NCBI GenBank assembly: GCA_014607495.2
Contig: CP053153.1
Span: 1,240,001 to 1,304,000 of the forward strand
DNA length: 64,000 nt
Reading direction: 5' to 3'
DNA from: Carposina sasakii
Lineage: Eukaryota > Arthropoda > Insecta > Lepidoptera > Carposinidae
The notes beneath the pieces were generated by a model. That model did no database searches and had not been told where the DNA came from. It saw only the letters and a program-made list of their open reading frames with translations. Below are positions 33,690-46,400 of this stretch, in pieces. A program made the translations under genes and the position numbers. How positions within the stretch are numbered: position 1 is the stretch's first letter; each line of letters starts with the position of its first letter.

Positions 33690-34060
33690 AGGTGTTTTTC
33701 CGTTGCCACCCTTAACGAAGGGTAAGTACTCTATACATCAAATAAAGTAAGTTTATGCCAAAAAAATGTTGGGAAACGATGAAATTTTTTTAGAAAAAAA
33801 AAAAAATTAATTACTTGATCGGGCGAAAATTTATAGTGTCCAGGGTTTATGCTAGTTTTATCATAGACAGATAATTATTATTTCTCGTGAAAAAATTATG
33901 CTACGCGCGTCTATGTGCATTTATGCAGTAAAACGCAGTCTACTTACTCAACTTTGGACCCCAATATCTTGGAAACCAGACACTTCCCAGGTATGCTCCC
34001 AGGAGAAAAATGATCATGATGATGAGGAGATTCCGTAGTTTTCGAACTAAAATCACCCAG
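33690..34060 (-). repeat. family F repeat (about 375 bp)
   Basis: Contains CCACCCTTAACGAAGGGTA and GCCCGATCAAG. Copies at 35455-35825, 54534-54917 and 57340-57690 are in the plus sense. Intact ends read TACAGGGTG / CACCCTGTATA, the same termini as family E. Confidence 0.87.
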
Positions 34061-34915
34061 GTTGTAACAGAAAGGGTATATTAAGCGAAAAGCTATACAG
34101 GGTGTAACAGAAAGGGTATATTAAGCGAAAAGCTATACAGGATGTAACAAAAAGGGTATGTTAAGCGAAAAGCTATGTAAATAGCCCACTGTAGAGAACC
34201 TATCCACAAAATTTGAGACCCGAAATCACATGTTTATTTTTCCCGATAGTATGGAGAATTTTTAAATATCTCAGGAATTTTCATACAATCTTGAAAAATA
34301 AAAATGTGATTTCTAGTCTCAAATTTTGGAAATAGGTTCTCTATAGTGGGCTATTTACATAGCTTTTCGCTTAACATACCCTTTCTGTTACACCCTGTAT
34401 AAATAGCCCACTATAGAGAACCTATTTCCAATATTGGACTCACATCGTATTACCTGAAATAAATGAATTTTGAATTTGAATTTTTATTTTTCAACATTGT
34501 ATGAAAATTCCTGAGATATTAAAAAAAAATTCCATATTATCGGAAAAAATAAACATGTGATTTCGAGTCACAAATTTTGTGGATAGGTTCTATACAGGGT
34601 GTAACAGAAAGGGTATGTTAAGCGGAAAGCTACGTAAATAGCCCACCGTAGAAAACCTATTCACAAAATTTGAGACTCGAAATCACATGTTTATTTTTCC
34701 CGATAGTATGGAGAATTTTTAAATATCTCAGGAATTTTCATACAATCTTAAAAAATAAACATGTGATTTCGAGTCTCAAATCTTTGCTTTCAGCTCTTTT
34801 GTGGCTATTTACGTAGCTTTTCGCTTAACATACCCTTTTTGTTACACCCTGTATAGTGGGCTATTTACATAGCTTTTCGCTTAACATACCCTTTTAGTTA
34901 CATTCTGTATAAACT
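34058..34915. repeat. cluster of palindromic family E MITEs
   Basis: Three or more copies: 34058-34400, a half at 34400-34600 and 34593-34912. Each arm reads CAGGGTGTAACAGAAAGGG and TTAAGCGAAAAGCTA, with inverse arms ending CACCCTGTATA. Isolated copies: 60128-60390 and 62182-62636 (interrupted); a diverged one at 38900-39125. Confidence 0.92.
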
Positions 34916-35934
34916 ACTTTGGTCTAGGTAGCCATTCCACTCATTTGTAATACACGCAGAGCTAATAAAAGCCAATACGTATTCTAAATCTGAATAATTC
35001 TCAAAAATCATGTCTGTCACAATTCGAGGTCATTTTCTTGGAATCAATTTACTCACACCTGCTCTAGTGTTAACAATAATATATTTTACATTCACGTAGT
35101 GTCTGATAGTGGCAATCTTTACTTGTGTTATTTATTAATAATATACCTATAGGTAGACATCATTTTACCAAATAGTTTTATTGAATGATGGCGCTAGTAG
35201 CCATGTGTATGACGACATTATGTGTAGCTGCTGGATACAAAAAATTTAGTTCCGAAATCATGCATTGAAGTAATTCTACTTCTACGCGGATTAAGAATAA
35301 AATATCGATCATACGCTGTGCTGTTGCGATGCTGGTATAATTAAAAAATAAAAATCATTTATTACAGACCGAGATCCATAACATGTACCTATATAATGTG
35401 TCATGACCTCAAGTAACATCATCATCAGACTCAAAACCATTACTTTGGGGTTGCGGTGATGGTCAACATACAGGTTGGTCGTCAACGTTCCTGAAAACTA
35501 CGGAATGTCCTCATCATCATGATCATTTTGCTCCATGGAAGCATACCTGGGAAGTGCCTGGTTCCCTCGATATTAGGGTCCAAAGTTGAGTAAATAGACT
35601 GCGTTTTTCTACATAAATACATATAGACGCGTGTAGCAAGATTTTTTCACGAGAAATAATTAAAATCTGTCTATGAAAAAACTAGCATAAACACTGGACA
35701 CTATAAATTTCGCCCGATCAAGTTATTAAAAAAAGAATAAAAAAATATTACATCGTTTCCCAGAATTTTTTTTTGGCATAAACTTACTTTATTTGATGTA
35801 TAGAGTACATACCCAACACCCTGTATAATCTCGAGAGCTTAACGATTACACAAGTAAAATTACATATTATTTTGCGTTGCTTCTAATTTTTTTACAAGGC
35901 TGCGAGACACGATGTACTTATAGGGATGGACCCT

Positions 35935-36800
35935 ATACATAGACACGGCTGTGTACCTGACATAGCCTGTACTGCAATTTACTGCAGATCCATAAAGGGC
36001 ATTCCATAGCCACGGGTACAGCTCTTTAGTCAACTCGCCCTACTCGGAACTCGGACCATGGGATCAGTTAACCAAACGAATTTATTTTTAATAATTTTCT
36101 TTAGTGAGGTGGCCCTACTCTTTATTTGGGAAAAAAATCTATTGTTTATTTCAAGTCGGTGTACAGACGTGTTCAAAACTGTTAAGATAAGTATAAATGA
36201 AACAACAGGGCTTCATGATATGAATATATTAAAAAATTTAACAGTCTTTTGACTATCACGCATTTAAAAGTAAAAAAAAAACAACAATATAAAGGAAAAA
36301 TATTAAAAAAAAACATTTACTATCGTCTAATTAGTAATTACTGTCACGAGTGCTATCAATTACATTTTAATTCAAGAAACGCGCCAGCTATCGTAAATAA
36401 TAATCATTATTGTCGACCATTAAAAAGAAATATATAACGAAATAGAAGAATTTTCGTCGCGATTGTGCACATTAAAACTACAGATAGTAGGGCGAGTTGA
36501 CCAATTCAAAAATTCGTTAGGTCGACTGATCCCATGGTCCGAGTTCCAAGTAGGGCGAGTTGACTAAAGAGCCGTTTAGCATGGCGATGGCAGGTGTGAA
36601 TGATCAGTGATAAGCACCTATCTAGCTTATTGCCGGAGAGAATACCCGAATTCTTCAGTCGTTTTCCTAACCTACTCTTACGCAAAATTCATTTTTTATC
36701 ACATATACCTAAGTTTAATACAAAAATAAACACGAAGATATTATCCAAAGAGATAATGTGCTTTTCTTTTTTACTATTCTAGTGAAGCCCCGTTATATAT
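35935..36800 (+). repeat. family B repeat interrupted by a TIR element
   Basis: The family B body breaks after CATAGCCACG (about 36017) and resumes at TTTAGCATGGCG (about 36574). The insert has inverted ends of about 45 bases: CTCTTTAGTCAACTCGCCC at 36023 and GGGCGAGTTGACTAAAGAG ending at 36571, including GGACCATGGGATCAG. Two small frames (36058-36252, 36249-36437) lie inside, with no known domain. Confidence 0.85.
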
Positions 36801-37353
36801 TTATACATCAGTACAGGACTCATACCAATATTGTATGTATTTTATACCCCTTCCACGCGAGCGGAGCCGAGGGGCAACAGCTAGTTACATAAAGATTGTA
36901 GGTAGGTACTACATGCTTAACCGAGGGTGAATCCCAGAAATAAGAACTTCGGTATTTCCAACGGAAAATAAAAAGAATTGTCCAAAAAGTTTACCTTGAT
37001 AAAACCGCAAGTTCATTGATAAAAGTAATGGAAATCAATCTAGGCAACATTCATCGAAAATACCGTATTACGCAATGAAATACTTTTTAACTTGTCTCGC
37101 CTTAATGTTTGGTTGGCTGGAAGAGATCGCTTACAGAGATAAGCTCAGCTTTGTACAGTCATTTATTGTATGTAGGTAATATTTTTTATGACTGCGTGTA
37201 TAATAAAGAATGCTTGCTCTTGAATATAAAATATTAACAAGTGTAGAAACACGTTGAAGTAAGTACCTACCTACGAGAGCTAGCTTATTTCTAAAAGCTC
37301 GTGTGCTTCTCGTAAGGACAATAATTTAATTATTATTGATAAGTTGTTAGCTT

Positions 37354-38564
37354 CCATTTGATGACTTCCAGCCTCCCGAACAAGCCGGTTTCCGAAAAGG
37401 GTTTAGTACCATAGATCATATGCACACGCTACGGCAGGTTATACAAAAAACGGAAGAGTATAATCGGCCACTACTCGTATGCCTAGCGTTCGTGGACTAT
37501 GAGAAGGCCTTTGATTCGATCGAGACATGGGCAGTGTTGCGGTCTCTCCAGCGGTGCCATATTGACCATCGATATATCGAAGTGCTGAAGTGTTTATACA
37601 GCAATGCCACCATGTCGGTACGAGTACAGGAGCGGAGCACTGAGCCGATTTCTTTGCAGAGGGGAGTGAGACAAGGAGATGTTATTTCTCCGAAGCTCTT
37701 CACCAATGCAGTGGAAGACGCCTTTAAGCTTCTCGAATGGAAAGGACTCGGCATCAATATCAATGGCGAATACATCACTCACCTTCGGTTCGCAGACGAC
37801 ATCGTGGTCATGGCAGAATCGCTGAAGGATCTAAGCACAATGCTCGATGGCCTCAATCGAGTCTCCCAACAGGTGGGCCTGAAGATGAACATGGACAAGA
37901 CGAAGATCATGTCGAACGTCCATGTGCCGCCCACTCCTGTACTGGTTGGGAGCTCGATGCTTGAAGTTGTTAACGAGTATGTTTACCTGGGACAGACGGT
38001 CAAACTAGGTAAGTCCAACTTTGAGAAGGAGGTAACTCGGCGAATCCAACTCGGCTGGGCAGCGTTCGGGAAACTACGAAGCTTATTTGTGTCCAAGATA
38101 CCCCAGTCCTTAAAGACGAAGGTATTCAACCAGTGCGTGCTGCCGGTGATGACCTACGGTGCCGAGACGTGATCTCTAACTATGTGCCTCATAAAAAAGC
38201 TCAGGATCGCACAGCGAGCGATGGAGAGAGTTATGCTTGGGATCTCTCTGCGTGATCGAATCAGAAATGAGGAGATCCGCAGACGTACAAAGATCACCGA
38301 CATAGCTGAACGGTCCAGCAAGCTGAAGTGGCAATGGGCAGGGCACATAGCTCGAAGAACTGATGACCGATGGAGTCGGAAAGTTCTAGAGTGGATACCA
38401 CGTATCGGCAAGCGCAGCGTGGGAAGGCCACCCGCGAGGTGGACGGATGACCTGGTCAAGGTTGCGGGCGTCGGTTGGATGCAGGCTGTTTCCGACCGGT
38501 CGGAGTGGAGGTTGTTGGGGGAGGCCTATGTCCAACAGTGGACTTCTCAGGGCTGTAAATGATG
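37354..38564 (+). mobile_element. 5'-truncated RTE-type LINE with reverse transcriptase
   Basis: The frame from 37372 to 38172 encodes RT fingers and palm: LAFVDYEKAFDSIE, LQRGVRQGDVISPKLFTNAV and the catalytic FADDIV. It is cut by a single TGA at 38170-38172, after YGAET; the same frame resumes SLTMCLIKKLRIAQRAMERV through 38562, ending in the RTE-like tail (GRPPARWTDDL, SEWRLLGEAYVQQWTSQ). A 13-bp target duplication, AAGTTGTTAGCTT, is present at 37341-37353 and 38565-38577, inside a family B element. A second 3' fragment of the same LINE is at 60660-61003, with a (GAT)n tail. Confidence 0.93.
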
Positions 38565-40914
38565 AAGTTGTTAGCTTATTACCTGAGATAATGCCTGAGT
38601 TTCTTAGTCGACACTTATGACATGCACGGAAAAAAGAAGCCCCGCATCAACATAGAAACTCGAACTAAGTGATCATTAAATATTCTAGACCGTACTAGTT
38701 GTTCCTATTTTATGTATACCACAAACAACGGGATCCAGGTATTCCGTTCGCCATCTCTGAATTCATGCTAAGGTCTATGAATACGGATGCCGAATAATAA
38801 GCGACATTATATGCTGAATGTAAGTTACCGTCATTTTTAATTAGCGGTGTGACGATTAGATGTGCTAACTCTTAAACCAACCTTTAAACCTACATATACA
38901 TGGTGTAAAAAAAGGATATGTTAAGCTATGAAAATATCCAACTACGTAAATATAATGAGTGAATACAGTTAGTATGGAGAGTTCTTAAACATTTCACTCA
39001 GGAAGGTTCACACAATCTTGAATAATAAAAATGATACAATGTGAATTAGAGTCTGAAATTTTGTGGATCTGTTCTCTATAATGGGTTGTTTTCATAGCAT
39101 TTTGCTTAACATATCCCTTGTATATACGAGATAAGAAGAGTATACAGGGTGCTTTGATAATGGAAGATAGTTTGACATCGATTTTCGTTATTGTCACACT
39201 CCCCCCAATAGGTTTAACCTAATCACGTGATTTGACGAACGAAAATAAAGGCTTCCTATTGGCGAAAACGTGTCGATGACGAATATCTTATCGATTCGAT
39301 CGAAATATATTGTTACTTTAACTAAAGCCACGTGTTTATTTAATTTAGCTAGTATTTCAAGACTTCACATACACGTAACACGTAAACTTTAATTTATATT
39401 TCGTCTTCGTCTTCAGCCTACTGCAGTCCACTGCTGGACCAATCCCAGGGTACGCCACAAGGCTACTGCCACAGGGGGGTTTTGCCCATAGTCACCACGC
39501 TGGGCAGGCGGGTTGGTGTGATTTTCGGACTATGTTGTCAGCACGGGAGGCGCTGCTGCCCACCTCCCGGAATTTATATTTATGCTTATTGAATTACATA
39601 AATGAACAATACTAAAATAAATTTAGTAGATAGTAGTAGTAACCTTGTAGGATATCCGGCCAGTTTATAACCTTTATTCTGCAAAAATTGTCTATAATAC
39701 TCGTATTAGCACCATAAAGCAGTCATTAGACAAACAAAAATAATTTCTGAGGCATCGTCCGTCTTACATTTTTTTAATGCGGATATAAATATTGTGTTTG
39801 TACAGATCGGAAAATATACCATTCTAAAGTTTAGACGTGAATCATCATTAAAGCCAAATTAATGTTATTCAAATAAATATGATGATGACAATGATGCGCA
39901 CTTTGTGAGGTCACTTTTTGTTTTTAATTATTGTTGTATCAATTGTTAGGGTGCTATTTATTTATTTATTACACACACTTGACGGCATTACAGCAATACC
40001 AAGATGCCGCCGTCAAGTTTAAGGAAAAAAAAAAGAAAAAAAAAAAGTAAATAGTTAGTAATTACCTGTTAAGCGGTGATAGCCCAATGTATAATGTTCA
40101 TGCCAAATAACAAATATTTTCTCTTTTACAGCAGAGAGAGAGAGAGAGCCATGTAAAAACCTGTGCTGATGCGAAGCTAATATCAAAATTTGTTTAGGTA
40201 CACACAAATGATAACCGTACTGTTAAAAATAATAACAAGTAGCCCGCAATGCAGGTTTTGTCAAGACAATGGCTGTATGAACATAGTTTCCTTTGCTCTC
40301 CTTCGAGATAAACGAAATAAAAAACCTCTGGGAAGCGCTTTTGGCGGCGAACTCACTCGCGGCCCCATTAGGTACTATTATTCGTTTCGCAGAATAGTTC
40401 CTATGCCTGATTTTTGTATGCAGTGAAACAGAAAATGTGTTCATACAAATAGTAACTAACGCAATCATCCATCGGAACTATACGGTGAAACGCATTCTAT
40501 GTGTATTGGCATAGCGCGTGTCTACCATACTCGAAGGGAGTTTGGGCAATGTCTCATTTTTGTTGGACTTATACAGACAGAACAAGTTTTATACTATTTT
40601 TAACTCGTATAGGAAGTTGATAGTTAATCAGAAAATGATAGTTAACAATAAATTCCTGTTGCCAATTAAGAAAACAATAAGTTATTACCTGTAAAGGAAA
40701 TTAATAAATTATGAAATTGTTAATAAAGAAATGGAAAAAATTCTTCACCGGAGTGGGAATCGAACCCACGACCACTGCAAACCCTGTCAGCCACTAAATT
40801 ATGAGTCTGCGGGGCCTGTTAATAAGAATTCCCTTATTGTTATTCAATAAAAATTAGGAAAATGCCTAGAATTCAAACAAACATATGAATGTATTTTTTG
40901 AAAATATTTACACA

Positions 40915-41135
40915 CATACATATAAGCACGCCTTTATCCCTTACGGGGTAGGCAGAGCATCAAGGGCCGATAGAACCACATGGTGCCACTTCTGACCAAT
41001 TTTGAGGGTATAGTTGAGATGTACAAGTTCGGTTAGTAGTGACAGGTGGTCAGCCCATCGCCTACAAAACACCAAGACCCTCTTGTCCCTCTACTGACTT
41101 GTACAGTATGCCCGGGAAGAGAAGCAGCTGTAAAT
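40915..41135 (+). repeat. family C repeat
   Basis: CACGCCTTTATCCCTTACGG through CCGGGAAGAGAAGCAGCTG. A second near-identical copy lies at 46705-46932, with fragments at 23390-23430 and 48505-48535 and a minus copy at 63808-63925. Confidence 0.88.
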
Positions 41136-42056
41136 ATTTACTTAGGTATAATTCAAAAAATTAAGACGTAAAATAGACAGGTCAAAGCTTAAAGCTAAAT
41201 TGCGTGTTTAATTTGAAAACGAAATAACATTATCTCTTCCGTTACTATGATATTGCCACTTAAGTTCACGCTTCAGTTTTACAATAGAATAAATAGTAAC
41301 TTACAAACAAATTGACATTGATGTATTAACATATATGAGAATGGATAATATAAATACAGACAATATTGTGTATACTTATAAGTACATTGCTGGTATGATT
41401 ATAATTTCTGAGGTTAAGTTATTATGCAAGCCTTCAATGTATGTAGAACTATAGTAACGAAACGAGTTTAGTGATAGAGGTCGTTCCCATGATTCCGATT
41501 CTGTCTTTAGTTTAGCTACTATTTTAAGGTTTCATCTATATTTCGTATTATCATTGAAATATTTTATTTGAAACGAGTTTAGTGATGATTCCAGGAAAAG
41601 AGTTAATGGAAGTAAGGTCATGAAAGTGTCAAAATTTGCTAGTCATAGACTGAGATAGACATCGACATTTAACATTCCGTTACCAACTTCGTAAGAGTCG
41701 ACTGAAGAAGTTGGGAGCGTCTTCAGGCGATAGTTTAGCTATGGTTGAATTTTAATACTATTTCAGAATAAGGAAATCATACCTATTTCATCAATTTAAT
41801 TAAATGTATTTTGCCTTAAAAATGTGGGAGCAATTTTAAAATGTGTATGAAAATTCGTAGTATACAGCAACATTGACCATAAATAAACGCAATTTTATAC
41901 AGCTTGAACAAAAGTTCTTTTAGCTAGTTGAAAAGACGTTGCGTTTGCCGTTAGCGTTTTTTATCTAAAATTGTGATTTTGAAATTATTATAGTATCTCG
42001 GAAAGGTGATTCTTTCGCAAATCCTCCTTTCGATATAAATACAAATAAAATAACTT

Positions 42057-42388
42057 TCACTATGGGTGCGCCCACCACCGGGCCCTACACCCTCCACTGA
42101 CCCTCGGATCTGATAACTCATAACTGCGGAAACAAGCACTTGCACTACCTACAATCGCCACAAGAAACCAGACCCGAGCACCTAGCATGCAAGATTATAC
42201 ATCGCACTTCCGAAATCAAAAACTAGATTAATAATCTACATATGTTTCGCCAACAACCGTGGCATCCTCAGGATTATAGAAATTAGTAAATTAGTAGTGC
42301 AAGTGCTTGTTTTCGCAGTTATGAGTTATCAGATCCGAGGGTCAGTGGAGGGTGTAGGGTCCGGTGGTGGGGGCACCCATAGTGAATG
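42057..42388. repeat. complete family D palindromic MITE
   Basis: Left CACTATGGGTGCGCCCACC, right GGTGGGGGCACCCATAGTG; arms of about 80 bases including CGGATCTGATAACTCATAA. Internal GTTTCGCCAACAACCGTGG is shared with 23140-23160. Confidence 0.9.
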
Positions 42389-42969
42389 TTTCAACTTCCA
42401 AATTGTAACGCCTAATACAATTTCATTTAATAAAATATCTGTCAACATCCCTATTGTCACTGATCTTTAAGATGTTTTATATCTGACCTGTTCGTGACCC
42501 TACAGTTCAATTATTATCTACTAGCGGCCACCGTCAGGACATCGTCCGCGTAAAAGGACATTACACCCATGCAAAGCAGAGGCGGGTCCCTAGTGATACA
42601 TAATAAGCCCTCCTCTTAAATCACTCATCTATACAAAAACCGCATTAACATCCGTTGCGTAGTTTTAACACATTCAGTGATGGCGACTACATATTTGCGT
42701 CTTCTAGGCTTTCTAGAGGTGCCGCTGACACTTATTTGCATTATGGCGCTAGGCGTTGGCGTAATGTCGGCACCCATAGAAAATCTGCCGGCAGCGAATG
42801 TGGACAGATAGCGGGACGCGAATTCACTACATAGTATAAAACAAAATAAATCTCGCCGCTGTCTGTCTGTCCCTATATTATTATTATGTAAAGTAGTGTC
42901 AGCACTGCACCCGTGCGAAGCCGGGCCGGGTCGCTAGTTATTTAATAATATAAAATAAATAAAGAAATG

Positions 42970-43080
42970 GAAAAAAATCTTCATCCGAGTGGGAATCGAA
43001 CCCACGACCTCTGCATTCCGTGTTAGTGCTCTTACCACTGAGCTACCGGGTCAATTACTCGGATGACGAATTTTATCATC
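42970..43080 (-). repeat. tRNA-like SINE or tRNA pseudogene
   Basis: The minus strand shows TAGCTCAGTGG (A box), a D arm GCTC/GAGC, and a T arm GTGGGTTCGATTCCCAC with a perfect B box. The anticodon arm does not pair, and the ends CATCCGAGT / ACTCGGATG form a longer outer stem. A relative is at 40740-40815. Not a functional tRNA by inspection. Confidence 0.7.
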
Positions 43081-43330
43081 TCTTTTCTAAATTACATATT
43101 GGCAACGTTATTTTTCATCCCGATAGCTATACACTAGTCAAATCTCGGCAAACAAAGCTGAATCCCTCATGTTTTTAAAGATGAAACGATCAACCATATC
43201 CTAACGGATTATATTAATGGAGAATTATTATTTAATATTTAATAATATGTAGCGATGATGATATATTGGAAGGCTTACCAAAGCGCGCCGGACCCTGGCT
43301 AGCGCGTGTCTGACGTCACTCGAACGGCCG

Positions 43331-43336
43331 TATAAA
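43331..43336 (+). promoter_or_regulatory. TATA box of the cuticle protein gene
   Basis: TATAAA, 73 bases upstream of the ATG. An initiator-like TCATCC lies about 35 bases downstream (43367). Strong TATA boxes are usual for insect cuticle genes, which fire in stage-specific bursts. Confidence 0.75.
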
Positions 43337-43403
43337 GGAGATGTTCGGCAGAATCACGTGTTTGTGTCATCCGTTCATCTCAGGCGTCTATCAGTGTATC
43401 AGG

Positions 43404-46400
43404 ATGCTGTTCCTTGCTACCGTTGCTGTTGGGGTGAGTAGGGGTTATTTTTTTAGACAAGGGGGTTAAATTAGTTAATTTTGAGTACCTAATTTTTTAA
43501 AAATTTTAAGTGGGTGTCCAAAAAACATGTAGAATGATAATGTGCAAATGCGAGATTATCTCTAGAAAAGATTTCTTACAGTCAATCAACAGCCTGGGTT
43601 GAGTTGATTAATTTTAAGATTTGATATATTTTTTTAAAACTTTTTAATGGATTTATTTGCTAGCTTCGAGCGTCAAAAACCTAATAAATAATTTAAAGAA
43701 TTAACCATTAATAAAGTAGTGTATTCTGTTAAGCTTTGTTTAAATTTTTAGATAATATTCATAGTGCTACTTAACGTATAGTAAGTATCTACATATTTTA
43801 CGAGTAAATACTTGTCATTGAATTTTATTTATTTAGCCATTAAGTAAATGTTTAAACGTATGTATTAGAGGTTGAATGAGCACGTCGTATATAAGATGAC
43901 TTGTAGACACTTACGATGTCATTACAAAACCGTGTCTAAAGATAGACGATGTTTAAAAATAAACAGGTACGCGTGGATGCATTTTCAGTGTGTTGGACTG
44001 TGCGTGTTTTCTATACTTACAAGCAACGTTAGAAAACGCATTCACGCGCTACGCTGCATGGTGCGTGGCAGTGTGATAATCGCCTTAAAATTGAGCAACT
44101 AGTTGCAAATGGAACTTAATCTATGTTTAGTAAATTTCAAATCTAATAAAACTATGTTAAAACATTCTACTACTAATACTATTATTAGGATTTTTTTTCA
44201 AAGTTTGAAGCATAATTTTGAATATACATAACTCGTTTATGTCTTTTACGAGGCATTTATACGACGAAAAATTAAATTAACATAATGTTTTAAATTATTA
44301 TCTTCCCAGTGATCGATAACAGTTTTTTAGCTCTGAAATAAGATCCACTATCTTATCTGTGATCTATAGGATGCATAGATAATGTAATATCCATACATCG
44401 ACGTTCGTTGTCGCAACACTCCCATTTAAAATTCATCACGTGACTTGACGAACGCACAAAAATGAAGACTTCCTATTAGAGCAAACATGTAACGAACCTC
44501 TATCGATTTGAGAAATATTGTTACTTTGTCTGAGGTCCCAAGCAAGGCGTAACTACAGGGTGACAAGTCGGCAAAATGCCACAGGCCACCAGCCGGAAGG
44601 GCCCCCGGTCAAAGGAGAAAAACATAATTTAAACTCAAACGGTATAGTTACGATATTGGCCCCAAGTTTCTCTTGACGAGGGTAGGCTCCAAGTTAACCT
44701 ACAAGCGTCTTGGTAGAAAGCTCATGTGTATGCGAGGATCGCGTGCGCCGAGATAAACGCTACGGTATTGTTCGTGTTTCGAATAAATCTTACATCCTTT
44801 GGGATAAATCATTTTGATCAGGATATAGGTTAAATGGGATTTTTTTATGAAGAAAGGAGCGGATAGAAAGCAACATAATAACGCAATAATCATTAGGAAA
44901 TCCACTAGAATAGAAATAGACACGGCTGTATTTCTAAAATGGAATAGCCAAAACTGCAGGATTATGGGGGAGGTCCCACAGCCACAGGCAGCATAGCGGG
45001 GCCAGATGTAAAAGATCAGTGACCAGTTAGTTGACTCCAAGAAACTTAGTCGACTCTTACGACATGCACGGAAGGAGATGCAGCTGATGTACTCTAGTAA
45101 ACATCCGCATCAGCACAGGCTACTACAATAATTTTACATTATTAAACGAGGAAGTACCTTGTTGAAAATTAATTAATACACTCTTGCAATTCACAAAAAT
45201 TTTGTGAAAATCTCACATTGTCACAATCTCAAAAAAAAAACTGTAATATTTTGACTTTTGACAGAATTTGGATGCTGATAGAATACTTTTTTATGATTTA
45301 TTCGCATAAAGGTACACACTTACGCAGCCAAATTAAATGATATTTATTTCGTTGAAGAATATCGTCATTTTTAAGATATAAATCTTGTGTTTTTTTCATT
45401 TAAAACATAATGTAAAGTGTATGTTAAATATCCACCCATCTTCTTCCTGGAATTTTTGTAGAGCCTGCAAAAAAGTCATGGACAAAAAGTGGAATATATT
45501 GGGTTAATACTACCAATATTAATAGCAGGATGATTAACTAGTGAGTATAGACCTCCTGTAAGACTTGCTTTTAGCTTATAAGCACGTTAAGTTTGCTGAC
45601 CGTACCCAACGTTTTATTCAATTGCTACATTGTTAGTAGGTACTCCTCATTCCATACATTTTTTGTATGTTTACAAAAAACCGCATCAATTCTTGTTAAA
45701 TTAAAATTAACGAGCATTTTAGCAGCACCTTCAACATTTTAATGATTGTCTCGATCCTTATTGCAGTTCTAAAATTAACATACTCATTACGTATGTATTT
45801 TTTTCATTTCTTTATTAATAATTTTATAATATGTAATATAAGTGTTAAAATATAGGTACGAGTATTCGTACCTACATTTTAACACTTATTCTCTTTCCAT
45901 GCCGAATAAACGAGTTATAAGTGATATCGTTATAATTTGTTTTATCTTAACTTCATCAAATTAATATAGTATACTTATGTAAATCAAAATAGGACTCAAT
46001 AGGCTAACTGGTGAAAATTGGGTCTGTAATTTGCACACTTCTGTCCAAATTTTTTGGAGAATAATGGGCATTATTATACGTATAGGTATATAGTGTTTTC
46101 AAAATTAGCGATTTGCTTTTGACACGAAACTAGGTAGGTATAAAGAAACAACTTTCACTATGGGATCAACTCCGAAATAGTGAAAAAAAAACAGCTGTTC
46201 CATACAATCTTGAGTAATTACTGCACTGAAATGTATAGAACAGCTGATTTTTTTTTTTACTTTGTCGGAATTGGTCCAAGTTGTCATTTCTTTTTACCTA
46301 CCTAGTTTCGTGTCAAAAGCAAATGACTATTTTTGAAAACACTTCATATCAAATACACTGCAATTACATTAAAAAACTTAAAAGTACACAGGGCAGTACC

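Larger units (their letters stand above)
38578..43320. other. repeat-rich intergenic region upstream of the cuticle gene
   Basis: Family E relic 38900-39125, family A 39411-39572, poly-A-tailed fragment near 39960-40050, GA microsatellite 40134-40147, tRNA-like SINE 40740-40815, family C 40915-41135, family D MITE 42057-42388, family G 42525-42600 and 42835-42940, tRNA-like repeat 42970-43080. A 130-bp motif (CGTGACTTGACGAACG-like) is shared by 39215-39330, 44380-44540 and 48805-48940. No gene. Confidence 0.6.

Noticed and set aside
42985..43055. Functional tRNA on the minus strand
   Set aside because: The D and T arms look right but the anticodon arm does not pair and the acceptor stem is wrong; a relative at 40740-40815 indicates a SINE.
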